Assembly (NCBI RefSeq): GCF_042652345.1
Contig: NZ_JBHSJJ010000010.1
Span: 1-64,000 of the forward strand
Source of the DNA: Negadavirga shengliensis
GTDB lineage: Bacteria; Bacteroidota; Bacteroidia; Cytophagales; Cyclobacteriaceae
Reading direction: 5' to 3'
Length of the DNA stretch: 64,000 bases
Position 1 is the stretch's first letter; the number at the start of each line of letters is the position of its first letter. The notes below the pieces were generated by a model, which saw only the letters and a program-made list of their open reading frames with translations, was not told the DNA's origin and did not search any database. The position numbers and the translations under genes are program-made. Shown one piece after another: positions 34,151 to 43,946 of this stretch.

Positions 34151-35626
34151 TTACAAATCCCAGAATACTTTTGCCAAAGGCGAAGTTTCCGGGATGTTGG
34201 CAGAATTGTTGTCTAATTCAGAAGGTGGATACAGGAACCTTCTGGGAAAAACGCCCTGGGTGTTATTACCAGGAGTAGGGGAAAGCTGTGGAATCCCCGG
34301 CACGGTACCTGCTGCTCCAGCGGGAATGCTCCTTCTCCAATCTGTCCACGATTCGGTTTGCAAAAACATATCAATGTATTTTTCTGTAAAAATCTTGGTC
34401 AGACCGTCTTGCTGAATGCTGGCCTCCGTCTCGCTTGCAAAACGGGCTTCGTATCCGGGATGGGATGCCCCCGTCACCCTTGATATGGAAGCTTTTACCG
34501 CTTCATTGAAGGCTTCAGCAGCGGCTTCATATTGTCCCAAACGATAGTTTGTTTCTGCCTCGATAAACTTCACCTCACTGAAAGTGATGATGTTGGTAGG
34601 AGCAGAAGGAGAATTCACGTAGGGCCCCAAAATAGACCTGTTGGTAACCGTTGTGCCTCCATTGGGGGTGCCCACATATTCGCCGGCAGCATTTGGACTT
34701 ACATAAAAGGGCAGTCTGGGGTCATCTATTCCTTCCCCGACCCTGTTTTGAAGCATGTCTATGAATCCCTGCGTAACGGAAATGTTATTCTGTCCAAAGG
34801 TTCCCAATAAAAACCCAAACCAGGGTCCCGCAGCATCAGGAGTGGTCCCGAAGACCACTTTCATTTCCTCGGCATTATTTTCAAAAACACCTTCCTGAAT
34901 GGCCTGCAAAGCATTCTGGGCCGATCCTGTTGGATCTACCTTGCTGAGATGGTTATGATAACGTGCTTTAAAAGCATTGGCGGCTTTGATCCATTTCCCC
35001 CTTGAATCCGCCCTCCAACTGCTTTCATTGGCCGCGGGAAATATGAGGTCATTGGAAGAAGGAGAAGTCACACTATTAGCTTCAAGGTCCGCAATACCCT
35101 GATCCAGCAGCTGAAATACTTCTTGGTACAAACTTTCACCGGAATCAAAAACCGGTCTGGGGAAATTGTCCAAATCCAGCGCCTGGGAATAGGGAGCGTC
35201 TCCCCATAAATCCACCAGGTAGCCTAGCAGTACCGCCATTTGGATATTGGCTACTCCCCTGTAATGCATGGCCCCGCTTTCTGTGGATTTTTCGATCAGC
35301 GTCCTCAGGTCTTTCATTGCCCCCGCATAAAAATGGTTATTCCAGGTCGTCTGAAAATTAGCCGGCAGGTATTCATACGTCGTGATATTGAATTGAACGT
35401 TTAAGGTTCCTGTCATGTATTGCACAAAAGAACTTGCTGACTGCGAAGAAAAATCACCTATTGCCCATGTCATGTTGGCTTGGGTCGCGGGCAGTATCAC
35501 ATTGATGTCCACATCAGCTACTTCATTGGGATTGATATTGGCCTCTTGGATATCACAGGATCCGTTTGCAGCCAAGGCCAACACCAAAATAACGTTTCTG
35601 ATAAGATGGGTTGTATTATTTTTCAT
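34151..35626 (-). CDS. SusD-like lipoprotein (SusD/RagB group 2)
   Basis: A 491-residue SusD-like protein. The start at 35626 gives a short signal with lipobox NGSC followed by DIQEANINPNEVADVDINVILPATQANM, the group-2 pattern. Later features are DLWGDAPYSQALDLDN, WIKAANAFKARYHNHL and the C-terminal YPPSELDNNSANIP. It follows SusC with a 27-base gap and would act as the lid of that barrel. It shares architecture with the SusD at 21759 but is not a close copy. Ligand unknown. Confidence 0.93.
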   Translation of the reverse strand: MKNNTTHLIRNVILVLALAANGSCDIQEANINPNEVADVDINVILPATQANMTWAIGDFSSQSASSFVQYMTGTLNVQFNITTYEYLPANFQTTWNNHFYAGAMKDLRTLIEKSTESGAMHYRGVANIQMAVLLGYLVDLWGDAPYSQALDLDNFPRPVFDSGESLYQEVFQLLDQGIADLEANSVTSPSSNDLIFPAANESSWRADSRGKWIKAANAFKARYHNHLSKVDPTGSAQNALQAIQEGVFENNAEEMKVVFGTTPDAAGPWFGFLLGTFGQNNISVTQGFIDMLQNRVGEGIDDPRLPFYVSPNAAGEYVGTPNGGTTVTNRSILGPYVNSPSAPTNIITFSEVKFIEAETNYRLGQYEAAAEAFNEAVKASISRVTGASHPGYEARFASETEASIQQDGLTKIFTEKYIDMFLQTESWTDWRRSIPAGAAGTVPGIPQLSPTPGNNTQGVFPRRFLYPPSELDNNSANIPETSPLAKVFWDL

Positions 35627-35653
35627 TTTATCCACGGTTAAGTTAAACAATGC

Positions 35654-38600
35654 TTAAAAACCGGCTGTCAGGCTCAAACCCATGCTCCGGGTAGTGGGGG
35701 TGCCAAACGCGTCCACTCCCATTGAGCTGTTGGGACCTCCGAGGTTGGTTTCCGGATCCACACCTGTATAACCGGTAAAAAGCAGGATATTCCTTCCATA
35801 AGCACTGAGGTTAAGCGACTTGAGTTTCAGCCTGTTTACCAAGACATTGGGAAACGCATAGGTAAGGGTCACATCCCTGAGCCTTATCCAGGAGCCATCC
35901 TCAATAAATCTCTCTGCGATATCCCGGTTACCGGTATTGGCGTTATAATACCTTTCATCATCGATGATGACGGGAGTGGTATTTACGGAGCCATCCGCTC
36001 TGACTCCACGAAAAACCACCATACTTCCCCTGTCCGTAGTAAACTCAGCCACCCCCTGTGCCCTCATCCAATTGGCGGTCACATTGCCGATGTCCCCGCC
36101 CTTTCTGATGTCCCATAAAAAGGTCAGCAAAAAGTTTTTATAACTCAGATTGTTTCTGATCCCCAACAAAAAATCGGGAGTCGGATCACCTATTTTCAGT
36201 TCACCGGACGGGTTTTCCTCTGAGGGTTGGTTTCTAAGCGGATAGCCATTTTCCCCAATGATGATATTGCCCTGATTGTCTCTCTGAAATGCCGTGCCGT
36301 AAAACACACCGAAAGGCTCCCCTTCTTTGACAATTGGCCGGAGGTTACCGAAGCTTTGTAAAGGGATCCTGTCCACAGGAAGTTCCAAAACCGTGTTCCT
36401 GTTTCTGGAGAAGTTGGCCACGATGTCCCAGTTGAATTCCCCGCCTGTCACCGGACTGGCATTGGCCACAATTTCCAAGCCCCTGTTCTCGATGGTACCG
36501 GCATTGATGATCTGATTTGAAAAGCCTGTGCTGCCCGGCACCGAGACATTGATGATCTGATCAACGGTCCTTTCTCTGTAATAGGTGATATCAAATCCCA
36601 ACCTGTTCTCAAAAAACCTGAGTTCACCTCCAAACTCCCAGGTTTTGTTCCTTTCAGGCCTCAGGAGAGGATTACCGGCATCATTGGACAACTCGACCGC
36701 CCCTATATTGGAGGGCAGCGGAAAGATCAGACCTCCGCCCCAAGCGCCCGAAACGGACGCCCTTGTATAATAGGTCTGATCCCTGAAGGGAGGTGCATCC
36801 CTTCCTGCCTCGGAATAGGAGGCCCTCAGTTTTCCAAAGGAAAAGATCCCCTGATCCAAGTCAAAAGCTTCAGAAAAAACGAATCCCGTCCCTATTGAAC
36901 CGTAAAGGAAACTGTTGTTAGGCGGGAGCAGGGTTGAGGTCCATTCATTTCTTCCGTTCAATTCTACAAACAGATAATTTCTATAATCCACCGCAGCACG
37001 GGAAAACACGGCCGCTGTTCTTTTCTGTATCCGTTCCTGGATTTGAACCAAATTGCTCTGTGCATTGGAAATATTGTACAGGCCCGGCACGGCGAGATTT
37101 CTCCCGTCGAAGAACTGCCGGTCATTGGCCATGGTAAATACGTTGTTACCAATCATCAGGCTTATGTTAAAATCATCTATTTCCTTGGTCCCCGTAATGA
37201 CCAAATCAGAATTAAGGATCCTGTCGTTATACGTGTCCTGTTGTACCCTTCCACCGGGCAACGCATCCCCTCCAAAACTGCCCACCGCCCATCGTTGGTT
37301 TCTTTTGTCAGAAGACACATCGGTACCTATTCTGTACATTATATTCAGCCATGGTGCCGGATCATAATTGGCCTGGAGAAATCCGATTAGGCGGTTGACT
37401 TCATCTGTAAAGGGGTTGTTGTTCACGGTCCAGAAGGGGTTGTCCGGAGAATTGTTCCGGAAAGCACGCTGGGAGCCATTTGGCAGCACATAGCCTGCCG
37501 AATTGTCGAAACTGGGAGGTGTCCGGATGGTGCCCTGCACCACATCGGCGAAGTTGTCTCCCCTGCCAAACCTGGCACTTGTACTATAGGTATAAATGGC
37601 AGATCCCATAAATCTGAGTTTATCGTTGACAGAGCTTTCGCCGGTTACTTTAAAAGTTCTCCTTTTGTATTCATTGTTGGGAATGATGCCTTTTTGGTGA
37701 TAATCACCCACGGAGAAAAAATAAGAGCTGTGTCTGTTGCCGGTAGATACGCTGATGTTGTTATCCAGCGTAACGCCGTTTTGGAAAAACACATCCTGAT
37801 TGTTGACCGGCGTTACCCTTTCACTCTGAATGGCATCCGGATGATTCATGTCCACCAGATTGCCACGGGGGTTGTCCAATGCTTCACCGCCATCATACCT
37901 CAATGTGCTTAATGGCGGGCCGAAATGTCCGAAAGTCCCCCTTGTTAACACCCCCCTGTCTCCCTGAGCATACATCATCTGTGCCGGAAAATTTTTCATG
38001 ATCCGGTCCACCGATGTATTGGAAGAAAAATTAACGGAGACATTTTGGGTTTCCGACCGGGCGCCTTTTTTGGTAGTGATGATTACCACGCCACTGGCTG
38101 CCTGGATACCGTACAGGGCAGTAGCGGCAGGTCCCTTCAGCACATTCATTGATTCGATATCATTGGGGTTGATATCGATTGCCCGGTTGGGCACGTCCAC
38201 TCCCGACGATCTGGTAGTGGTCCGGAAACTATTGTTGATAGGGATTCCATCCACCACGAACAGCGGCTGATTTTCCCCTGAAATCGAGGACATTCCCCTG
38301 ATCACAATGCTGGATGCGGCGCCTGCGGAGCCCCCTTGGCGGGTTATCTGCACGCCGGCTACCTTGGCATTCAAGGCATCGACCATATTGGGTTCCCTGG
38401 ATAGAAAAAGTTCCCGGCCTTTAACTTCCTGGGTAGATGAAACCAAGGCTTTTTTCTCCTGCTCAATGCCAAATGCCGTTACCACTACTTCGCTGAGCTG
38501 GGCTATGTCCGGAGTAAGCGCCACATTAACGGTATTCCGGTTTCGTACCGGTACCGTCTGCCTGCTGAAACCGATATAACTGAACTCCAATACAGCATTG

Positions 38601-38815
38601 CCTGAGGGGACATTTATACTGTACCTACCATCCAGGTCGGTGACAGTACCCACCTGGGAGCCCTGAACCAGCACACTCACACCGGGAAGCGGAGCACCGT
38701 CTTCCTGGGAATTCACCGTGCCCTCAACCGTTAGCTCCTGAGCCATGCCGTTGCCGGCCAAAAACAGCAGGACGGAAAGACAAATGATTTTTAAACGCGT
38801 AAAACATTTCCTCAT
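35654..38815 (-). CDS. SusC/RagA TonB-dependent receptor
   Basis: A 1053-residue SusC-type outer-membrane importer. The ATG at 38815 gives MRKCFTRLKIICLSVLLFLAG with cleavage at GMAQ; the frame to 38887 is AT-rich leader. The regulatory-like domain (LTVEGTVNSQEDGAPLPGV), plug (MVDALNAKVAGVQITRQGG, QPLFVVDGIPINNSF) and barrel, ending SMGLSLTAGF, are complete. It heads a SusC-SusD-lipoprotein operon that has no enzyme genes beside it. AATTTAGGTTTAG lies just upstream, too weak to call. Confidence 0.95.
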   Translation of the reverse strand: MRKCFTRLKIICLSVLLFLAGNGMAQELTVEGTVNSQEDGAPLPGVSVLVQGSQVGTVTDLDGRYSINVPSGNAVLEFSYIGFSRQTVPVRNRNTVNVALTPDIAQLSEVVVTAFGIEQEKKALVSSTQEVKGRELFLSREPNMVDALNAKVAGVQITRQGGSAGAASSIVIRGMSSISGENQPLFVVDGIPINNSFRTTTRSSGVDVPNRAIDINPNDIESMNVLKGPAATALYGIQAASGVVIITTKKGARSETQNVSVNFSSNTSVDRIMKNFPAQMMYAQGDRGVLTRGTFGHFGPPLSTLRYDGGEALDNPRGNLVDMNHPDAIQSERVTPVNNQDVFFQNGVTLDNNISVSTGNRHSSYFFSVGDYHQKGIIPNNEYKRRTFKVTGESSVNDKLRFMGSAIYTYSTSARFGRGDNFADVVQGTIRTPPSFDNSAGYVLPNGSQRAFRNNSPDNPFWTVNNNPFTDEVNRLIGFLQANYDPAPWLNIMYRIGTDVSSDKRNQRWAVGSFGGDALPGGRVQQDTYNDRILNSDLVITGTKEIDDFNISLMIGNNVFTMANDRQFFDGRNLAVPGLYNISNAQSNLVQIQERIQKRTAAVFSRAAVDYRNYLFVELNGRNEWTSTLLPPNNSFLYGSIGTGFVFSEAFDLDQGIFSFGKLRASYSEAGRDAPPFRDQTYYTRASVSGAWGGGLIFPLPSNIGAVELSNDAGNPLLRPERNKTWEFGGELRFFENRLGFDITYYRERTVDQIINVSVPGSTGFSNQIINAGTIENRGLEIVANASPVTGGEFNWDIVANFSRNRNTVLELPVDRIPLQSFGNLRPIVKEGEPFGVFYGTAFQRDNQGNIIIGENGYPLRNQPSEENPSGELKIGDPTPDFLLGIRNNLSYKNFLLTFLWDIRKGGDIGNVTANWMRAQGVAEFTTDRGSMVVFRGVRADGSVNTTPVIIDDERYYNANTGNRDIAERFIEDGSWIRLRDVTLTYAFPNVLVNRLKLKSLNLSAYGRNILLFTGYTGVDPETNLGGPNSSMGVDAFGTPTTRSMGLSLTAGF

Positions 38816-39033
38816 ATGATAATAATTTAGGTTTAGACAATTCTGGGGGTTTTTTATGATCAATGAAAAAAGAGCTAAATTACTCAATACCTGAATCTTA
38901 AAGCACTTTTTTATTCAAAAAAGTTATTTAAAATCCAATAGTTATCCTATCGATAAACCGATAAATATAAATTTATATCAAAACATCTATATTCCCAATT
39001 TTTTTCACCTATAAATTGAAGAGGAAACAAATG

Positions 39034-39067
39034 AATAAAAAAAGCCACCGGATGGGGATCCGGTGGC
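39034..39067 (-). terminator. hppA terminator
   Basis: Perfect ten-base arms GCCACCGGAT (39044-39053) and ATCCGGTGGC (39058-39067) with a four-base loop, followed on the minus strand by TTTTTTTATTC. Confidence 0.9.
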
Positions 39068-39093
39068 CTGAAAGGTGTTTGTTTTGATTTTTT

Positions 39094-41313
39094 CTAATTC
39101 ACATCCATCACTTCTATTGCTTCTTTGGAATCATGGTCCGCGTGCAACACCGTCTCCTGAGGCTCCTGCTGTTTACCTGAAATACCCAAAGGGCTATCCA
39201 GTGGAATAAAAGGGGCAATTACGATCGACACAATGGATGTAAGTTTTATCAAAATATTCATGGACGGGCCCGAGGTATCTTTAAAGGGATCTCCCACGGT
39301 ATCTCCCGTGACTGAAGCCTTATGAGGTTCTGAACCCTTGTAATACATCTCACCATTGATTTCAACTCCCTTTTCAAAGGACTTTTTCGCATTGTCCCAG
39401 GCACCTCCGGAATTGTTCTGAAATATCCCCATCAAGACGCCTGAAACGGTCACCCCTGCCAACATGCCGCCTAAGACCTCGTGTCCAAATAAGAAGCCAA
39501 CGATAATGGGAGAAAGCAGGGCAATGGCGCCGGGAGCTACCATCTCCCTGATGGAAGCCTTCGTACTGATTTCGACACACTTTTCGTAGTCCGGCTTGGT
39601 TTCAAATTCCATGATACCCGGCATCTCTTTAAACTGTCTTCTCACTTCATTGACCATGTCCATGGCTGCCCTTCCCACCGCCGCAATGGCCAAAGAAGAA
39701 AAAATAAATGGAATCATCCCTCCTACAAACAGCCCCGCCAATACATCAGCTTTATAAATATCAATGGAAGATATGCCTGAAATACCCACATATGCAGCGA
39801 ACAGGGCCAAAGCCGTTAAAGCCGCCGACGCAATGGCAAATCCCTTACCGGTAGCGGCGGTGGTGTTCCCTACTGCATCAAGGATATCTGTCCGTTCCCG
39901 CACTTCCTTGGGCAGTCCTGACATTTCAGCTATACCTCCCGCATTATCTGCGATCGGCCCGAAGGCATCTATGGCCAACTGCATGGCGGTGGTCGCCATC
40001 ATACCTGCTGCCGCGATGGCCACCCCATAAAGTCCGGCGGCCAAATAAGAACAGAAAATACCTCCTGCCAAAACCAGAATAGGCATAACGGTAGATTGCA
40101 TGCCCACTGCCAACCCTCCGATGATGTTGGTGGCATGACCTGTAGATGATTGTCTGATGATGGAATTGACAGGTCCCTTGCCCATCGCTGTGTAGTACTC
40201 TGTGATGATACTCATCAATGCTCCCACAATCAAACCTATAAACACAGCGGTAAAGACCCCATATTTGGTGAAAGGATTAGACTGATCCCTCAGCATCACC
40301 AAATCGCCATCCGGTAACATGTAACTGATGACAAAAAACGAAGCCGCTACCGTTAGGATAATGGATATCCAGTTGCCGCGGTTCAAAGCCGCCTGTACAT
40401 TGCCTTTTTCATCTTTGATTTTCACGAAGAGGGTTCCTACGATAGAAAATATCAAACCCAGCCCGGCTATAACCAGGGGCAGCAGGACAGGAGCTATCCC
40501 TCCCATATTATCATGGGAAACAATCTCCCTGCCCAACACCATGGATGCCAATATGGTGGCTACATACGACCCAAATAAATCAGCCCCCATACCGGCCACA
40601 TCACCTACGTTGTCCCCCACGTTATCTGCGATGGTAGCGGGATTTCTGACGTCATCCTCCGGAATACCGGCCTCCACCTTGCCTACCAAATCCGCTCCCA
40701 CATCGGCGGCTTTTGTATATATGCCTCCCCCCACCCTGGCGAACAGGGCGATGGATTCCGCCCCTAGGGAGAATCCGGCAAGAACTTCCAATGCTGTTTC
40801 CATTTCGTGGCCGTTTACGTCCCCCCCATGGGCCAGCACAAACATGTTATAAAAAATAATAAATAAGCCACCCATACCCAATACAGCGAGACCGGCCACA
40901 CCCAATCCCATCACGGAACCCCCGTTAAAAGAAACATTAAGTGCTTTTCTCAAGCTGGTTTTGGCAGCTTCGGTGGTGCGCACATTGGCCTTCGTGGCTA
41001 TCTTCATTCCAAGATAGCCGGCGAAAGCTGAAAGTACCGCTCCTATCAGAAAAGATACGGCGATGACAGGACTGGAATTCTCCACCAAAGTCCCGGACCA
41101 TCCCAAAATGATCGCTGCGATAACCACAAAATAAATCATTACTTTCCATTCCGCTTTCAAAAATGACATGGCACCCCTGGCGATATAACTGGCCAGTTCA
41201 ATCATATTTTGTTCACCAGCAGGTTGTTTATTTACCCAAGCGGATTTCAGGGCCATGACCAACAGACCCACAATTCCCAAAAATGGGACCAAATAAAGAA
41301 ATAATTGTTCCAT
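39094..41313 (-). CDS. hppA: Membrane-bound pyrophosphatase (ion pump)
   Basis: A 739-residue inner-membrane protein with about 16 membrane segments that hydrolyses PPi and exports Na+ and/or H+. The active-site signature is visible near residue 205-220 as YTKAADVGADLVGKVE (DxxxDxxxKxE) and continues as DNVGDNVGDVAGMGADLFG. GNTTAATGKGFAIASA carries Ala where K+-independent enzymes have Lys, so a K+-dependent enzyme is expected. Na+ versus H+ choice is not decided. A near-ideal promoter lies 40 bases upstream and a strong terminator just after. It is a single-gene unit. Confidence 0.97.
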   Translation of the reverse strand: MEQLFLYLVPFLGIVGLLVMALKSAWVNKQPAGEQNMIELASYIARGAMSFLKAEWKVMIYFVVIAAIILGWSGTLVENSSPVIAVSFLIGAVLSAFAGYLGMKIATKANVRTTEAAKTSLRKALNVSFNGGSVMGLGVAGLAVLGMGGLFIIFYNMFVLAHGGDVNGHEMETALEVLAGFSLGAESIALFARVGGGIYTKAADVGADLVGKVEAGIPEDDVRNPATIADNVGDNVGDVAGMGADLFGSYVATILASMVLGREIVSHDNMGGIAPVLLPLVIAGLGLIFSIVGTLFVKIKDEKGNVQAALNRGNWISIILTVAASFFVISYMLPDGDLVMLRDQSNPFTKYGVFTAVFIGLIVGALMSIITEYYTAMGKGPVNSIIRQSSTGHATNIIGGLAVGMQSTVMPILVLAGGIFCSYLAAGLYGVAIAAAGMMATTAMQLAIDAFGPIADNAGGIAEMSGLPKEVRERTDILDAVGNTTAATGKGFAIASAALTALALFAAYVGISGISSIDIYKADVLAGLFVGGMIPFIFSSLAIAAVGRAAMDMVNEVRRQFKEMPGIMEFETKPDYEKCVEISTKASIREMVAPGAIALLSPIIVGFLFGHEVLGGMLAGVTVSGVLMGIFQNNSGGAWDNAKKSFEKGVEINGEMYYKGSEPHKASVTGDTVGDPFKDTSGPSMNILIKLTSIVSIVIAPFIPLDSPLGISGKQQEPQETVLHADHDSKEAIEVMDVN

Positions 41314-41352
41314 ATCAGCGATTAAAGAAGATTTAAGTTTTTAATAATTTGA

Positions 41353-41382
41353 CAAATATATTATTATTCCTACCGCGGGCAA
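41353..41382 (-). promoter_or_regulatory. Bacteroidota-type promoter of hppA
   Basis: Read on the minus strand: TTG (41382-41380), a 19-base spacer, then TATATTTG (41360-41353), an exact TTG-N19-TAnnTTTG match. The -7 box is about 40 bases before the hppA start, giving a short leader. Confidence 0.7.
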
Positions 41383-41498
41383 GTGAGAAAATGGTAAATG
41401 TAACTCTCGAAAGGAGTTTAGCCGGCAAATTATTAGAAAAATAACAAGATACCAGTGGTTTAATGAAAAAATAGAACCGTGGGTAGGTTGTTAAACTA

Positions 41499-41960
41499 TC
41501 AATGGATCCTTTGTACTTTAATCTTCCCCTTTCGAAAAACAGCTGTTTGCCCTGCTTTACATCCCCAAATGGCTGCAACCAAAGGGGAATCCTTAGAGAC
41601 CAGCTGAAATTCAACGCCGTCCAAAACTTCCTTGCCCAAAGCCACGGAAACCCAAATCCATCCCAGCTCCAACTCAATTAACGCCCCTTCCTGTACTTTG
41701 TCACTCGCATGTACCGGGATCATTTTGAGTCTTTCATTCATCATTTGATAACTTACCAGTTGTTTTTCCAATATATTCCGGCTTTGGTTAATGACTTCCC
41801 TTGCCGTTTCATATTTGTCCCCTGAGGAACTTTTATCTTCAGCCTCGGATGATTGTTGCAGGGCTTCCAATTGTGATTGAATATCCTTGATTTGCTTCCT
41901 GATAGTACCGGAAGCCATTTCCGATAGCAGGGCTTTGGTGGATGAGGAGATCCGGCTCAT
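41499..41960 (-). CDS. GreA/GreB-like C-terminal domain protein
   Basis: A 153-residue protein. Residues 1-80 form a charged helical region compatible with a coiled coil (KQIKDIQSQLEALQQSSEAE), and the last half has the FKBP-like strand set of GreA family C-domains (EGALIELELGWIWVSVALG, FQLVSKDSPLVAAIWGCKAG, VFRKGKIKVQRI). Such Bacteroidota proteins are often mislabelled 3-oxoacyl-ACP synthase. Acidic residues at the coiled-coil tip needed for RNA polymerase cleavage stimulation are not clear, so a role in transcript cleavage is doubtful. It stands alone, 185 bases upstream (minus sense downstream) of hppA's promoter. Confidence 0.75.
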   Translation of the reverse strand: MSRISSSTKALLSEMASGTIRKQIKDIQSQLEALQQSSEAEDKSSSGDKYETAREVINQSRNILEKQLVSYQMMNERLKMIPVHASDKVQEGALIELELGWIWVSVALGKEVLDGVEFQLVSKDSPLVAAIWGCKAGQTAVFRKGKIKVQRIH

Positions 41961-42218
41961 AATGCAATTTTGATGGCAGTCTTCAAAAATCCGACTTTTT
42001 AATTAATCCCGGGTAATTTATTAATCATTACTAACACAATCAAATGTCTCAAATAGGAAACCCAAAGAATTCGTCTCCCCATAACCAGTAAACTCAACGA
42101 AAGGGAGAATAAAACCAAAGCAGTCATTGGAGTTGTCCCTGCTTATGTCCATAAATACCACATCGTGGCGCCATTTTTGTACCAAAATTTGGTTTTGAAC
42201 AACAAAACGACCCGGATT

Positions 42219-42590
42219 ATGAAAAAGATTATGACTGTATGTGTTCTCCTTCTTTCTCTCCAATGCATCGCCCAGGATATCCAAAAAGACAGCCGTGCTA
42301 AATTTGATGTTGGACTGGAAGGAATGGCTGGAGTGTCTTTCGGCAACAACTTTTATTCATTCAATGTAGGAGGACCCAGTCTAAGACTTCGTTTAAACCA
42401 GGATTTGAGTGTCGGTGTAGGCGCATTGCCTTCTTTTTATGTCAGAAACGGCAAAACCGGAGCGAGATTGGGTGTTTCTCCCCGTGTGGATTATAAAAGA
42501 TGGGTATTGTTTGCCCCTTTTCTCCATATGGACTCCACTGACGAATGGGTTTTTTCTGTGGGTTTCGGATATAAGTTTACCTCACATTAG
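42219..42590 (+). CDS. Small outer-membrane beta-strand-rich protein
   Basis: A 123-residue protein with signal peptide (MKKIMTVCVLLLSLQCIAQ). The mature part alternates hydrophobic and polar residues with many glycines (VGLEGMAGVSFGNN, LRLRLNQDLSVGVGALPSF) and ends in VFSVGFGYKFTSH, as in very small outer-membrane barrels or barrel fragments. The ATG at 42219 is preferred; the frame to 42165 is upstream leader. Function unknown. A bidirectional-looking hairpin follows. Confidence 0.7.
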   Translation: MKKIMTVCVLLLSLQCIAQDIQKDSRAKFDVGLEGMAGVSFGNNFYSFNVGGPSLRLRLNQDLSVGVGALPSFYVRNGKTGARLGVSPRVDYKRWVLFAPFLHMDSTDEWVFSVGFGYKFTSH

Positions 42591-42626
42591 GCAAACGTAT
42601 AAAGCTTCAAATTCCTATTAATAATG

Positions 42627-42661
42627 ACAAAAGACAACCCTTATTAAAAAGGCTGTCTTTT
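42627..42661. terminator. Bidirectional terminator-like hairpin
   Basis: Perfect nine-base arms CAAAAGACA (42627-42635) and TGTCTTTTG (42653-42661), extended by CC/GG inside. It lies between the convergent small barrel gene and the CHRD lipoprotein gene and may serve both. Confidence 0.65.
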
Positions 42662-42689
42662 GCAACATTACCATGGGTGTTTCGGAGAC

Positions 42690-43661
42690 TTACAGTTGCC
42701 CCCTAATTTCCCCTGGCGGGTAATCGTCCGTATGTACATTAACATAAGCATTTCCGGTCCGAATTGCTTCCCTTAAACTCTTGAGATCGCCGCCGGTCAT
42801 CATTCCCCTGAGATTGGCATCAGTGATTTCTCCTTTGGCATACACACCATTGACAGGCCCATCTACTCTGTCCAACCTGAGATCAACCACAATGGGTCCG
42901 CTTACACCCACCTTTGCAATATGGATATGCGCAAACCTTACATTCTCCAATTGGGCAACATTCACTTGAAAAGACAGGCTTGAATTGTCTGAATTGAATT
43001 TAAAATTACCGACCCCCCTTGCCTTCGTATCGACTGCCGGTACTTCCTGATCACCGGTAAGCCGGGTGTTGTAATTCCCGTTGTCACTTGGATGCACCAT
43101 GCTTATCTGCCCCCGGATTTCCCCGCCAGGGAATGCCGTGGTATGTACATTCACATAGGCTCTCCCTTCGTTCAAGGCCATCATCAAAGTATCCAAGTGC
43201 CCGTTTAAAAATGGTCCTTTTAAATGGTCCGCAGTAATGATCCCTTCTGCAATAACGCCACTCACCAATGCTGAGGGTGCCTGGCCAGCTATGAGATCCG
43301 CCACGACGGGACCATTCACCCCCATGGGAGCCAAATGAATATGTGCCGCCACGATTCCCGTCATATTGGCCACCCGTAGTTCAAATTTAATGGCAGTCTT
43401 GCCATCAACCGCTTCGAAAAATGCCGCTCCTGACCCTTGAGAAACTACAGGAGGAACGGCTACTTCTTCTGATGCGATCAGGAATGCACCATAAAAATCG
43501 CGATGGCCTTTACGGGCATTAGCATCCACGACATTTTCATCCAGATTCTCTCCTTCGGATATTGGAGAATTTACCGGAACTTCCTCGTGGAAAGCCTGGC
43601 AACCAAATAACATCCCTCCTACTAAAAGGCATAAACAAATTACATTCCACTGTTTTTCCAT
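42690..43661 (-). CDS. Lipoprotein with two CHRD domains
   Basis: A 323-residue lipoprotein with signal and lipobox LFGC (Cys21). Two tandem CHRD (chordin-type) domains are evident, about residues 58-190 and 200-323, each with the AHIHLAPMGVNGPVV/AHIHIAKVGVSGPIV pattern and the closing VNVHTTAFPGGEIRGQI/VNVHTDDYPPGEIRGQL. The histidine-rich core suggests metal or ligand binding, but no activity is established for the family. It is a lone gene between a small barrel gene and acnA. Confidence 0.92.
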   Translation of the reverse strand: MEKQWNVICLCLLVGGMLFGCQAFHEEVPVNSPISEGENLDENVVDANARKGHRDFYGAFLIASEEVAVPPVVSQGSGAAFFEAVDGKTAIKFELRVANMTGIVAAHIHLAPMGVNGPVVADLIAGQAPSALVSGVIAEGIITADHLKGPFLNGHLDTLMMALNEGRAYVNVHTTAFPGGEIRGQISMVHPSDNGNYNTRLTGDQEVPAVDTKARGVGNFKFNSDNSSLSFQVNVAQLENVRFAHIHIAKVGVSGPIVVDLRLDRVDGPVNGVYAKGEITDANLRGMMTGGDLKSLREAIRTGNAYVNVHTDDYPPGEIRGQL

Positions 43662-43868
43662 GGTTATTTTGTTTAATTAAAATTGGTTTTTGAACCCACA
43701 ATAATGTATTAGGTAATTTAAGAAATTACACTTAAAAACCCTCATAAAGTTTTGAAAATCAACCAAAAATAAATAAAACCATCAGGAATGAAGAAAGTTT
43801 TAAAGTCCGCGACAAAGGATGTACTTGTGGTGTTTTCTGACATGGTATGGTGATGTGCCCTTCCAATC

Positions 43869-43903
43869 AAATACAAAGCCCCGATTGACGGGGCTTTGTA
43901 TTT
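43869..43903 (-). terminator. acnA terminator
   Basis: Perfect 15-base arms (AAATACAAAGCCCCG at 43869-43883 and CGGGGCTTTGTATTT at 43889-43903) with a five-base loop. It lies 44 bases after the acnA stop; the T-tract is short but the stem is very strong. Confidence 0.85.
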
Positions 43904-43946
43904 AAGATTGACGGGATAATTCTTTATATCAGTTCATATAAGCACC

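Noticed and set aside
41333..41677. A 114-codon minus-strand frame overlapping the GreA-like gene
   Set aside because: It uses another frame of the same strand over conserved codons of the GreA-like domain and covers the hppA promoter; not a gene.
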